A DNA stretch of 64,000 nt, from assembly GCF_014131695.1 (NCBI RefSeq), contig NZ_CP036346.1, positions 2,232,001 to 2,296,000 of the forward strand, written 5' to 3'. The stretch comes from Thomasclavelia ramosa DSM 1402 (GTDB taxonomy: Bacteria > Bacillota_I > Bacilli_A > Erysipelotrichales > Coprobacillaceae). The translations under genes were made by a program, and so were the position numbers. This document shows positions 17,394 through 25,610 of the stretch, piece by piece; the stretch's first letter is position 1, and each line of letters starts with the position of its first letter. The notes below the pieces were generated by a model. It did not search any database and was not told the origin of the DNA. It was given only the letters and a program-made list of their open reading frames with translations.

Positions 17394-18743
17394 TTATTTG
17401 TCGTATTTTTTAACAGCATCAATCACAGCATTATACCATTCATCAACTGTTTTATCTCCTGTTACAACAGAATTAACTGTTCCATAAAGAATACCTTCAG
17501 CACTAGTTAGATCAACCCCTTCAATTGCATCAACAGATTTAAATCCAACCGTACAACTCTTAGCCCCATTATCATAAATTTGGTAGAATAGTGTTTTTTG
17601 ATTATCAATTTCATTACCATCTTTATCTTTTACTTTTTCTGGTAAATATGATGAAGCAGTTGTAGTTGGTAAAACGCATCCAGATTCTTCAGCAAATAAT
17701 TTTGCAGCTTCGTCACTGTACATAAATGTAATAAATTTTTTAGCCAAATCAGCATTTTTGGCTTTTGAAGGAATATATACTTGTTCAGAGAATGTAGAAG
17801 AATATGAATCTCCTTCTGCACTTACTTTTGGTAATGCCATAAATCCCCATTTGAAACCTTCAGCACGTGGTGCTTCAGACATTTCATCTGGCAACCAAGT
17901 ACCATTTGGACAGAATAATGCTTTATTATCTAAAATTAATTGTTGATTTTTTGTGAAATTATCTTTATTAGCATTTGCAACCGTATTAGCTTCAGTATAT
18001 TGTGCTAATTTTCCGACTATTTCAAATGCTTTTTTAGTTTCAGCAGATTGCCATGTTTTAGTATCATATTCCATTAACTTAGTATAAGCGTCAGCACCTA
18101 CAGTTTCGTTTAATAACGCTGAGAAAAAAGCATCAAAATATCCAGTTGTTGGATAAGTGAATAAAGCAATTCCTTCTGCCTTTGCTTTTTCACCTAATTC
18201 CCACATCTCATCCCAAGTTGTTGGAACTGTCCAACCTTTTTGTTCAAATAAACCAGCATTATAGAATAAGCCGCAAGGATCATAAGTAAATGGTGCTAAA
18301 TATAATTTTCCATCACCATATGGCTTAGTTGCAAATGAATTAGTAAATCCAGGGATAATTTTATCTTTAACTTTTACATCTTCACCATAAACTTTCATAT
18401 CTAAAACATCACTGATTTCAGCGATTGCTTTATCAGAAATCATTGTATCTACTAAACCACCTTCAGATCCTACTGATAAATAAATCAAATCAGGTACATC
18501 TTTTCCTGAAGTAATTACCGGTCTTAAAGTTTCAGCAATATTTTTTTCTAAATTTAATTCAACTTTAACCCCTTCTTTTTTTTCAAAAGCCTTAACTACA
18601 GCTTCCCATCCTTTTGTCCCATAACCACCATTTAGTCCCGAAATTTTTAAAGTATTGGTGTCATCTGATTTCCCGCCACCACAACCAGTCAGCATCCCTG
18701 CTGCTAACGATAATACAAGGGCAGTACTTAAAATTTTCTTCAT
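17394..18743 (-). CDS. Sugar-binding lipoprotein, ABC importer family 1
   Basis: Extracellular solute-binding lipoprotein that captures the disaccharide for the adjacent importer. The 449-residue precursor starts with a signal peptide and lipobox LTGC (Cys at about 21), followed by a GGGKSDD linker and a family-1 binding fold (LKISGLNGGYGTKGWEAVVKAFEKK). It is the first gene of the GNB/LNB operon. The ribosome binding site AAGGAGG is 12 bases from the ATG, somewhat far. A cre-like site overlaps its promoter and an AraC gene is divergent. Ligand specificity is inferred from the GH112 and nahK genes downstream. Confidence 0.92.
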   Translation of the reverse strand: MKKILSTALVLSLAAGMLTGCGGGKSDDTNTLKISGLNGGYGTKGWEAVVKAFEKKEGVKVELNLEKNIAETLRPVITSGKDVPDLIYLSVGSEGGLVDTMISDKAIAEISDVLDMKVYGEDVKVKDKIIPGFTNSFATKPYGDGKLYLAPFTYDPCGLFYNAGLFEQKGWTVPTTWDEMWELGEKAKAEGIALFTYPTTGYFDAFFSALLNETVGADAYTKLMEYDTKTWQSAETKKAFEIVGKLAQYTEANTVANANKDNFTKNQQLILDNKALFCPNGTWLPDEMSEAPRAEGFKWGFMALPKVSAEGDSYSSTFSEQVYIPSKAKNADLAKKFITFMYSDEAAKLFAEESGCVLPTTTASSYLPEKVKDKDGNEIDNQKTLFYQIYDNGAKSCTVGFKSVDAIEGVDLTSAEGILYGTVNSVVTGDKTVDEWYNAVIDAVKKYDK

Positions 18744-18789
18744 AATATTCGTTTTCCTCCTTGTTTATTATGATTAATTACAACTAAAT

Positions 18790-18813
18790 TATATTTTAAT
18801 GTAAGCGCTTTTA
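18790..18813 (-). promoter_or_regulatory. GNB/LNB operon promoter region with cre-like site in the spacer
   Basis: The minus strand carries TGTAAGCGCTTTTA on the complementary reading (18800-18813), an excellent cre match, directly upstream of a TATAAT (about 18790-18795). Binding there would cover the -35 to -10 spacer, so CcpA repression is likely. Confidence 0.75.
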
Positions 18814-18926
18814 CTAGGCGATAATTGCTTACTTTTTTATATATCTTGCTTTATTTTATTATAAAAATATAAAAATTTATATAAATTTGACGTTATATTA
18901 GTTATAATAAACTCGAGGTGAAAATT

Positions 18927-19769
18927 ATGAGCAATGAAAGAATTGAATTTATCGAAAAGCCGGCATTAATTAATAATCAAGCTCGCTTACTATATGTTAG
19001 TAGTTCAAAATATGAAGGTGACTGGCATTCTCAGTTACACTCCCATCACTTTACTGAATTATTTTATGTAACTAAAGGATGCGGTGGCTTTAAAATCGGA
19101 GCAGACGAATTTAATGTTCAAGAAAATGATTTTGTTATTATCAACCCTAACACGATGCATACTGAAGTTTCTCGTGATCGAAATCCATTGGAATATATTG
19201 TAATTGCTATTGATGGGATTAGTTTTGAAATACCTGAGAATAGTTTAAAAGATTATATTAGCTGTAATTATGCTAATTATAAAAATGAGATTCTTTTTTA
19301 CTTAAATTTAATGGTAAAAGAATCACAAGCTAAGAATGAACTATATGATGATATGTGCCAACAACTAATGCAAGTCTTACTAATAAATATTTTAAGATTA
19401 AATCGTATTAATGTATCTTTAACACAAGGTAAGACTATTCGCAAGGAAATCTTTATGATCAAGAACTACATTGATCGTAATTACCATAAAGAAATAACTT
19501 TGGATACTTTAGCTGAAAAAACTCATATGAATAAATTCTATCTTGCTCATGAATTTAAAAATGATGTCGGTGTTTCACCAATCAGCTATCTACTTCAGCG
19601 AAGAATATATGAGAGCAAATATTTACTTAGAGATACCGACCTATCAATTTCACAGATTTCAACAATTCTTGGTTTCTCCTCGCTTTCATATTTTGCTCAA
19701 GCATTTAAAAAAAGTACAAATTTTTCTCCTTTACAATATCGTAAAAACCACCAAAAATATAATAAATAA
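18927..19769 (+). CDS. AraC-family regulator, divergent from the GNB/LNB operon
   Basis: A 280-residue regulator with an N-terminal cupin-like sensor domain (HHFTELFYVTKGCGGFKIG, about 40-60) and a C-terminal double helix-turn-helix (LAEKTHMNKFYLAHEFKN and ISQISTILGFSSLSYFAQAFKK). I chose the ATG at 18927 because GAGGTG lies six bases upstream. Its divergent position makes it the likely activator of the disaccharide operon, with the sugar or a metabolite as ligand; that is inference. Its terminator is interrupted by an IS remnant. Confidence 0.9.
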   Translation: MSNERIEFIEKPALINNQARLLYVSSSKYEGDWHSQLHSHHFTELFYVTKGCGGFKIGADEFNVQENDFVIINPNTMHTEVSRDRNPLEYIVIAIDGISFEIPENSLKDYISCNYANYKNEILFYLNLMVKESQAKNELYDDMCQQLMQVLLINILRLNRINVSLTQGKTIRKEIFMIKNYIDRNYHKEITLDTLAEKTHMNKFYLAHEFKNDVGVSPISYLLQRRIYESKYLLRDTDLSISQISTILGFSSLSYFAQAFKKSTNFSPLQYRKNHQKYNK

Positions 19770-20399
19770 AAAAGTGCTTTTGTAGTGCCCCGAAAAGTTG
19801 GACACGTTAAATTAAAGTTAGATCTTGAAAGGATTGTTGTCTATATACAAGTGGACTCAATCCTTTTCTTTTTGTATTGATTCTCTCGTTATTATAATAT
19901 TCGATATATTCACTCATTGCAGCTTTGAATTGTTCATGCAATTTTCTTTATCACTTAACCATTTTTGATAGGCTTTATGCTGTGACAATGTCATTCTTGA
20001 TCTAAATGAAAGATTAATCCTTTAAGGTTTGAATAATAATTGCAAACTAAGATGTTCAGTTTTTTATTAATACATCGTCCTATACTGGCAGCTAAAGCTA
20101 CTAACCGATAATTTTCTCTGTTTCCAACTCTATTTATCAGTTCCATTTTTTGTTCGATGGATAAAGTCAGCTTATATGTTCTAATTTTATTCCACTCGTT
20201 GAGTCAAAAATCCTTATGACATACACCCGATAGATCTTTTAGATATTCCCATCCTTATATTTTTAAATATATTTTAATTTAAATTTTTTACTATTCCGTA
20301 TAAAAAGTGACCTCCTTTTTGATGTGTACCTTCTTTACTGGACAAACCAGTAAGGAGGGTACATATCATTTTGGGGGTCACTACATTTTACACTTTTTT
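19768..20399. terminator. Bidirectional terminator split by an IS remnant
   Basis: AAAAAAGTG (19768-19776) and CACTTTTTT (20391-20399) are perfect inverted arms at the ends of two convergent genes, now 614 bases apart with an IS3-type relic between them. Removing the insert leaves a short bidirectional terminator. TTT next to both ends of the insert fits a 3-base target duplication. Confidence 0.6.
19781..20385 (-). mobile_element. Decayed IS3-family element remnant
   Basis: The ends TGTAGTGCCCC (19781-19791) and GGGGGTCACTACA (20373-20385) are inverted terminal repeats like those of the copy at 62405-63724. On the minus strand, broken frames still read transposase pieces: GNRENYRLVALAASIGR, GLIFHLDQE and, near the end, YIEYYNNERINTKRKGLSPL, the usual C-terminus of IS3/IS150 OrfB. 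Large internal deletions and stops make it inactive. The orientation is minus. A dyad (TTACTGG/CCAGTAA) near 20335-20360 matches the leader hairpin of the other copy. Confidence 0.85.
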
Positions 20400-21519
20400 A
20401 AGATTCTTTTCTAATAAACAAATACATTCCACCACTAATAATCAATGAAGATACTGTTAGTGCAATGACTGCATCATCACCTGTCTTAACTGATGTAATT
20501 GACTTATCAGCAGGTGTAGATGGTGTAACCGGAGCAGGAGCTGGTGTTGGTTCTGGCTGATCATTTTTAGGATTCAACATCTCATCATATTGAGCTTTAA
20601 TATTGTCAATTAAGGAACCATTTTCATATACCCCAACAGTAAGGGCCGCTTGAACTGTTGCATAAGCATTGCCATAATCTACATCTAAACTAGCGCCAAA
20701 TGAACCATCTTCTTGCATAAATTGTAATAATAGATCATATGGATTGCCTGTACCCTTATTGTAAGTACCATTTTTTACACCTTGAATATCGTATTCTAAA
20801 ATTCCCCATACGGCACAAGCTTGACTATTACAATTAACGCCAAAGCCACTATAACCGCCATTATCAATTTGAATTGATGCTAAATAAGCTAAAGCTTTAT
20901 CAATTGAAGCCTGATATGTATTGTTGCATAATGAAAGAGCAGCTAATGCCCATCCAGTAATATCAGGTCCACCCCAAGCTCCATTATAGCCCCAAGAGCC
21001 ATCACTAAGCTGCATCTCAGTCAAGTTTAATCCTAGTTTATCAAGATTATAACTTTCATCAACAATAGCTAAGGCAAACATTGTATATGCAGTACTTGAT
21101 TCTGGATTTGCTGACCCATAATCAACATTACCATTTTCATCAATTTTTGATTTTAATAAATCAATTAGATTAATCGTTGAACCATCTTTTAGTTTTAACT
21201 TAGCAGGATCTGATTTTATTGCCGCTAAAGCCATAATATTTTTAGCCAAATAACCAGCATCCATTTCTTCATAAGTAATTTCATCACCATAAGAATTTGT
21301 TGGTGCTTCAAAAGAATAGTTTAAAGTAAAATTATTCTTTTCATCTTCAACATCTAATCCTAAAGATTCTACAGCCAAAACGGCATCCAGTCCAGATAAT
21401 TCATTGTTATTCAACCAATAGCTTTGAGCTTTGGCTAAAGTTGAAGATTGCGCATTGATTGGCACAATGCAAGCACAAACAAGCGCTAACGCCACAGTAA
21501 ACCGCATTAATTTTTTCAT
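20398..21519 (-). CDS. Secreted alpha/alpha-barrel (prenyltransferase-repeat) protein, transcobalamin alpha-domain-like, surface anchored
   Basis: A 373-residue exported protein. Residues 1-24 are a signal peptide. The body has repeats of the alpha/alpha-toroid type, with glycine-aromatic turns DGSWGYNG, NGGYSGFG and DGSFGASL, each followed by a helix like ITGWALAAL, as in the squalene-cyclase/cobalamin-binding superfamily. A Pro-rich linker (EPTPAPAPVTPSTP) and the tail VKTGDD + hydrophobic helix + RKES then anchor it at the envelope. It is the last gene of a riboswitch-controlled ECF operon, overlapping the S-component stop by ATGA. With the DUF4430 lipoprotein of the same operon it would supply the two domains of transcobalamin. 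B12 binding is inference. Confidence 0.8.
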   Translation of the reverse strand: MKKLMRFTVALALVCACIVPINAQSSTLAKAQSYWLNNNELSGLDAVLAVESLGLDVEDEKNNFTLNYSFEAPTNSYGDEITYEEMDAGYLAKNIMALAAIKSDPAKLKLKDGSTINLIDLLKSKIDENGNVDYGSANPESSTAYTMFALAIVDESYNLDKLGLNLTEMQLSDGSWGYNGAWGGPDITGWALAALSLCNNTYQASIDKALAYLASIQIDNGGYSGFGVNCNSQACAVWGILEYDIQGVKNGTYNKGTGNPYDLLLQFMQEDGSFGASLDVDYGNAYATVQAALTVGVYENGSLIDNIKAQYDEMLNPKNDQPEPTPAPAPVTPSTPADKSITSVKTGDDAVIALTVSSLIISGGMYLFIRKES

Positions 21520-22205
21520 TCAATTTTTCCCTCCGTTATTCCATATTTTATTTTTACCCTTTGTAAGATCTGAAACATCGTCTTACTAAGTAAAAACATA
21601 AAAATTATATTTGAAACAATATATATTAACGTCGTTGGTAATGAAGTTAATACTATTGCCAAATATCGTGTTAAATTAAAACTTGTTTCAAAAGCAAGAA
21701 CTGACCATAAATCCATTACCATGGAAAAAGCAAGTCCACAAATAGCACTATATCCATATAATAAAAATTTATTTTTAAACAAATTTTTACTAAAAATTCC
21801 AGCTCCATAACCAATTATTCCCCATGCGATCATTTGGAATGGAGTCCATGGTCCTATTCCAAAAACAAAGTCTGATAATGTTGCTGACAACGACCCACAC
21901 ATAAAACCAGATGCCGGACCAAAAACTATCCCACAAATAATAACCATTGCAGTTACAGGTTTAAAACTGGGTGTTAACATAAAAATCGTTCTAGAAACAA
22001 CTGTTAGGGCAATCATTGTTGCCAAAACCACAACTTCCCTTATTTTAGGTTTGCTATTTTCATATTTAAAATAAAATGGTAAACAAGATAATGCGAACGA
22101 AGCAATAATAATTAAATTATATTTTTCACCTTTATATAAAACAGTTCCTAAGATCGTTATTAAAACAATAACCATTAAAATAAAGATACTTTTTTTTATT
22201 TTCAT
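21516..22205 (-). CDS. ECF transporter S component, probably for cobalamin (CbrT-like)
   Basis: A 229-residue integral membrane protein with about six to seven hydrophobic segments. It shows the S-component style FKPVTAMVIICGIVFGPASGFMCGSLSATLSDFVFGIGPWTPFQ (central region), which resembles CbrT-type substrate-binding subunits. It sits directly after the double ATPase gene (ATGA overlap) and before the barrel protein. The upstream cobalamin riboswitch points to B12 or a corrinoid precursor as the substrate. Family assignment is good; substrate is inferred from regulation. Confidence 0.85.
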   Translation of the reverse strand: MKIKKSIFILMVIVLITILGTVLYKGEKYNLIIIASFALSCLPFYFKYENSKPKIREVVVLATMIALTVVSRTIFMLTPSFKPVTAMVIICGIVFGPASGFMCGSLSATLSDFVFGIGPWTPFQMIAWGIIGYGAGIFSKNLFKNKFLLYGYSAICGLAFSMVMDLWSVLAFETSFNLTRYLAIVLTSLPTTLIYIVSNIIFMFLLSKTMFQILQRVKIKYGITEGKIE

Positions 22206-23719
22206 AACCCTAAATCCTCTAATAAAACAACTTCAGAGTTATTATTTCTTACTATTTTATTAATCGTTGTAGTATAAAATAAATTATTACTAAAGAAATT
22301 TCGCATCGAGTCTACTGATTCCATTTGTCCATTAAAAATCATAGCAACTCGATCACTTATTTTAGCGACAAATTCTAAATCATGACTAACAACAATTATC
22401 GTCATATGTTTGCTTAAACTACGAATCAAACTCGCCAAATTATCTTTGCTCACTGCATCTATTCCTTTAGTAGGTTCATCTAATAACAACAATTGCGGTC
22501 TTGTCAGTAAAACTTTTCCTAATGCCAATAATTGCTTTTGACCACCGCTCAAATCAAACGGGTGCATATCTCGTAAATTACTAATTCCAATATTCTCCAT
22601 TTCAATTTCAACTGTTTTTAAATTATTTTCTACTACTAATAATTCATTTATAACTTTATCGGTTATAAACAATGTTGTGGGATCCTGGGGTAAATAACCA
22701 ATTTTTTCTACAACTCCTACTTTAGTTATATTACCTTGATACTTAACTAACCCTGCGATACATTTCAAAAATGATGATTTCCCACTACCGTTAGCTCCTA
22801 CTACTGATAATATCTCATTTTGTCTAACATCTAAATCAAGATTTTCTAAAACCGTACTATCGTAGGCAAAGCTCAAATCACGAATTTTCAATAAAAGTCC
22901 AGTATCGACAACCTCCTGCTCCTTAATATCAAAATCATGATAGTCTTTTAGTGCTTCACGTGCTTGTTTTACAGTTAAACAAAGTGCATTAGCTAATGTT
23001 GAAACTCGTACATAATTAGGTAAAGCAGCTACAAAAACATCCTCTGTTAACATCTTTTTTACTGCCTTTTCAATTTGATCATCAATAACTTTTTGGCCAT
23101 GATCAAGCAAAATCAAACGATTTGCAACATCCAACAAGCCTTCTAATTGATGTTCAACTAAAATAATCGTAATATCAAAATCATCATTTAGCTGTTTTAA
23201 AATTCTAATAAATTCATCACGATTAACTGGATCTAACTGAGCCGTAGCTTCATCAAGTAAGATAACACTAGGATTCATTACCATTACACTAGCTAAATTA
23301 ACAAGTTGTTTTTCTCCGCCAGATAATGATTGTGTATCATTGTTAATAATATTTTGTAAATTAAAATAATTAACAATTTCACCTACTCGACGTTTCATTT
23401 GTTTTAAGGGGATTGCCTGATTTTCAAGTCCAAAAGCAATTTCATGCCAAACCTTATCCATAACAATTTGATCATCAGGGTTTTGAAAAACAAAGCCAAT
23501 CTGAATATCTTTTTTTATTTGTTCGTCTAGTTCAATTGTTCCTTCAAGTGTTCCTGTCGGTTGTAAACTTGATTTTAACAATCTCAACAATGTTGTTTTG
23601 CCACAACCACTCTCGCCACAAATAACAACAAAATCCCCTTTATTTATTTCAAAGGAAAGGTTATCAATCACTTTTTCATTATCAGGATAAGTAAAACATA
23701 CATTTTTTACTTTATACAT
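22202..23719 (-). CDS. ECF transporter ATPase, two ATPase domains fused
   Basis: A 505-residue protein carrying two complete ABC ATPase domains, the equivalents of separate EcfA and EcfA'. Domain 1 has Walker A GESGCGKTT (35-43) and LSGGE (132-136) with LLDEATAQLDP. Domain 2 has GANGSGKSS (308-316) and LSGGQ (390-394) with LLDEPTKGID. The fusion means each complex carries its own dedicated ATPase pair rather than using a shared EcfAA'. It overlaps the T-component stop by eight bases. No catalytic residue appears missing in either half. Confidence 0.93.
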   Translation of the reverse strand: MYKVKNVCFTYPDNEKVIDNLSFEINKGDFVVICGESGCGKTTLLRLLKSSLQPTGTLEGTIELDEQIKKDIQIGFVFQNPDDQIVMDKVWHEIAFGLENQAIPLKQMKRRVGEIVNYFNLQNIINNDTQSLSGGEKQLVNLASVMVMNPSVILLDEATAQLDPVNRDEFIRILKQLNDDFDITIILVEHQLEGLLDVANRLILLDHGQKVIDDQIEKAVKKMLTEDVFVAALPNYVRVSTLANALCLTVKQAREALKDYHDFDIKEQEVVDTGLLLKIRDLSFAYDSTVLENLDLDVRQNEILSVVGANGSGKSSFLKCIAGLVKYQGNITKVGVVEKIGYLPQDPTTLFITDKVINELLVVENNLKTVEIEMENIGISNLRDMHPFDLSGGQKQLLALGKVLLTRPQLLLLDEPTKGIDAVSKDNLASLIRSLSKHMTIIVVSHDLEFVAKISDRVAMIFNGQMESVDSMRNFFSNNLFYTTTINKIVRNNNSEVVLLEDLGL

Positions 23720-24584
23720 TTTTCTTTCCTCCTAAATAAATTGGTAATAACATTAATCCTATATAAACTAGCATAAATAAACCATCTTGCCACTGTAAAC
23801 TAAATTCTTGAATAAGTGGAAAATAATAAAAACTACGATAGCGGATTAAAAATCCTAATAAACTTATCATAAATAGTCCTATTATTACTATTAATTTTAA
23901 AGCATCATCTTTTCTAAAACTATACAGATGAAAACTAGTTCGCTTACCTTGTCCATAACCCCTAGCTTGCATTGAATTCATCATATCAAGCGATGATTCA
24001 AAAGCATATGTAACTAATACAACTATCATATTTCGGTAGTAACCCAACTTATTTTGACTGGGCATATTTATATTAGCCTCTCTAATTTTTTGATATTGAT
24101 TTTTTAATTTACTAATCATATTCAAACACATCGATATAACTAACCCTAAGGTAGGTAATATTGAACCAAATAAATAAACAATATGACTATCTGTTAAGCA
24201 TGTTTTCATTATGCGAAACCACAATAACATGCATGATAACAGCAAGCCAAATACTAATCCATAAAATAGAGCTTGTTTAGTAATCGTGACATAGTCATTT
24301 TGAAACCAAATATCAAATCCTTCCGTTACAAATAAAGGATTTGTAATCATTATAATAACCACCAAAACAACAGTATATTTCATATCTTTAAAAAAAGTTA
24401 GGTAATTAAAATAATAATCAATTATTATCGCACTAACTATCGACAAAATGATTAAATAATAATTTTGTTGAATAATTGTTAGAGTAATAACTGAAAGAAA
24501 ATAAGCAAATAATACTACTGGATGACTATTTTTAAAAGGTTTGATTACTAATTTGTTTTTTATTATATTAATTTTACTGAGCAT
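23712..24584 (-). CDS. ECF transporter T component
   Basis: The 290-residue transmembrane coupling subunit of the ECF importer. It has several hydrophobic segments and the conserved cytoplasmic region with QARGYGQGKRTSFHLYSF (about 210-228), which contains the Ala-Arg-Gly signature that docks on the ATPases. It begins directly after the lipoprotein stop and overlaps the ATPase gene start. Assignment is firm by motif and context. Confidence 0.9.
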   Translation of the reverse strand: MLSKINIIKNKLVIKPFKNSHPVVLFAYFLSVITLTIIQQNYYLIILSIVSAIIIDYYFNYLTFFKDMKYTVVLVVIIMITNPLFVTEGFDIWFQNDYVTITKQALFYGLVFGLLLSCMLLWFRIMKTCLTDSHIVYLFGSILPTLGLVISMCLNMISKLKNQYQKIREANINMPSQNKLGYYRNMIVVLVTYAFESSLDMMNSMQARGYGQGKRTSFHLYSFRKDDALKLIVIIGLFMISLLGFLIRYRSFYYFPLIQEFSLQWQDGLFMLVYIGLMLLPIYLGGKKNV

Positions 24585-25304
24585 TTAAACATCCCCTTGT
24601 TTGCAAGTAAAACGCCATTCTATTTTATCACCATCTTTTAATCGATAAGAACTTGCACCATATTCAGGAAAATTACCATTAACTTTATACATCCAGCCAC
24701 TCGATGAACCGCATATTTTTTCTTCAATTTGACCAATCCCTTTTACATAGAGCCCAAAACCTGAAGAAACAGTAACCAGTTTTATCTCATTTTCACTTGT
24801 TGCTTTCTTTAAAACATCTATTACGGTTGTATTTTTTTTAACTTTAAATTGTTCAGTACTAAGAATCATTCCATTAGTTGGGATAAATTGTTCATAACCA
24901 TCTTTTAGATCATTCATATTATTTAAAATTGTTTTACAATCAATTGAAATGCTAACATTAATCATTTGATTATCATTATCAGCTGGCTTATTATTTGGAG
25001 AATTATCTTTATTACCAGCATCAGTATTAGCACCATCATTAGATGTCTGATTAGAATCTAAAGCAGAACTATTTGTTCCCTTATTATGCTCATCACCAGC
25101 ATCTGTAGCGCTATCTGTCTGACTATTTTCACTTATGACTGTTACATTACCAGCTGCATCAATTGTTGCTGTCACCTCATTAGCCCATTGTTGTTCAGTT
25201 GATTCTGTTTTGGTTTTCACAATATTATTGCCCTTTGTTACTGTTCCACATCCAGTCAATAAAACCAAGATAAATACTAATGAAATTTTTAAATATTTTG
25301 ACAT
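24585..25304 (-). CDS. DUF4430 lipoprotein, transcobalamin beta-domain-like
   Basis: A 239-residue lipoprotein. The signal peptide ends at the lipobox LLTGC (Cys at about 19). Residues 50-110 are a low-complexity Ser/Asn/Asp/Thr linker. Residues 115-235 match the DUF4430 fold, ending SSGWMYKVNGNFPEYGASSYRLKDGDKIEW. That ending recalls the C-terminal domain of transcobalamin and intrinsic factor, where a YW...NG...GI.DY.P.DGE pattern occurs. It is the first gene after a cobalamin riboswitch and abuts the ECF T gene. I infer an external corrinoid-binding role together with the barrel protein at 20398. Confidence 0.85.
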   Translation of the reverse strand: MSKYLKISLVFILVLLTGCGTVTKGNNIVKTKTESTEQQWANEVTATIDAAGNVTVISENSQTDSATDAGDEHNKGTNSSALDSNQTSNDGANTDAGNKDNSPNNKPADNDNQMINVSISIDCKTILNNMNDLKDGYEQFIPTNGMILSTEQFKVKKNTTVIDVLKKATSENEIKLVTVSSGFGLYVKGIGQIEEKICGSSSGWMYKVNGNFPEYGASSYRLKDGDKIEWRFTCKQGDV

Positions 25305-25324
25305 AATAAAAGACCCTTTCTAAA

Positions 25325-25520
25325 AAATGGCGCACAAAAGGATCACGTTTATGTAGAACTACTCTATCGTCCGTAAAGTGTATCCTAAGATAATGGCAAG
25401 TATTCCGGCTTAGATTCATCGTCTTAACACCTTCCCAGTTTTCACCAGTGGTCTATCGTCTTAACTCCTCATTACGGCGGCGGGACCGCTCTTGCTTCTA
25501 ACAAGATTCCTTATTAATGT
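25325..25520 (-). ncRNA. Cobalamin (B12) riboswitch
   Basis: The minus-strand leader of the ECF operon holds the landmarks of the cobalamin aptamer: a GAGCGGTCCCGCCGCC-type helix near 25490, GACCACTGGTGAAA, GGGAAGGTG, GATGAATCTAAGC and the B12 box CGGAATACTTGCC (25395-25407). The aptamer core is 25395-25515. The remaining 70 bases to the start codon hold the expression platform, where pairing could hide the AAAGGG ribosome binding site. A 64-codon open frame overlapping it is not a gene. It would repress the operon when B12 is plentiful. Confidence 0.9.
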
Positions 25521-25575
25521 ACAACAACCATTAAATATGCGTTATTAAATTACTTTAATTATACAATAAAGAATC

Positions 25576-25602
25576 AAAAATGGAAGTTAAACTTCCATTT
25601 TT
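25576..25602. terminator. Terminator hairpin upstream of the riboswitch
   Basis: AAAAATGGAAGT TAA ACTTCCATTTTT is a perfect 12-bp stem with A and T runs on both sides. It insulates the riboswitch operon from the gap to its right. Confidence 0.8.
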
Positions 25603-25610
25603 CGACTAAT

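Noticed and set aside
20398-21519. Squalene-hopene or terpene cyclase enzyme
   Set aside because: The protein is exported and anchored, lacks the DxDD catalytic motif and lies in a B12 riboswitch operon.
25225-25419. 64-codon minus-strand open frame upstream of the DUF4430 gene
   Set aside because: It runs through the cobalamin riboswitch B12 box and has no ribosome binding site; it is not a gene.
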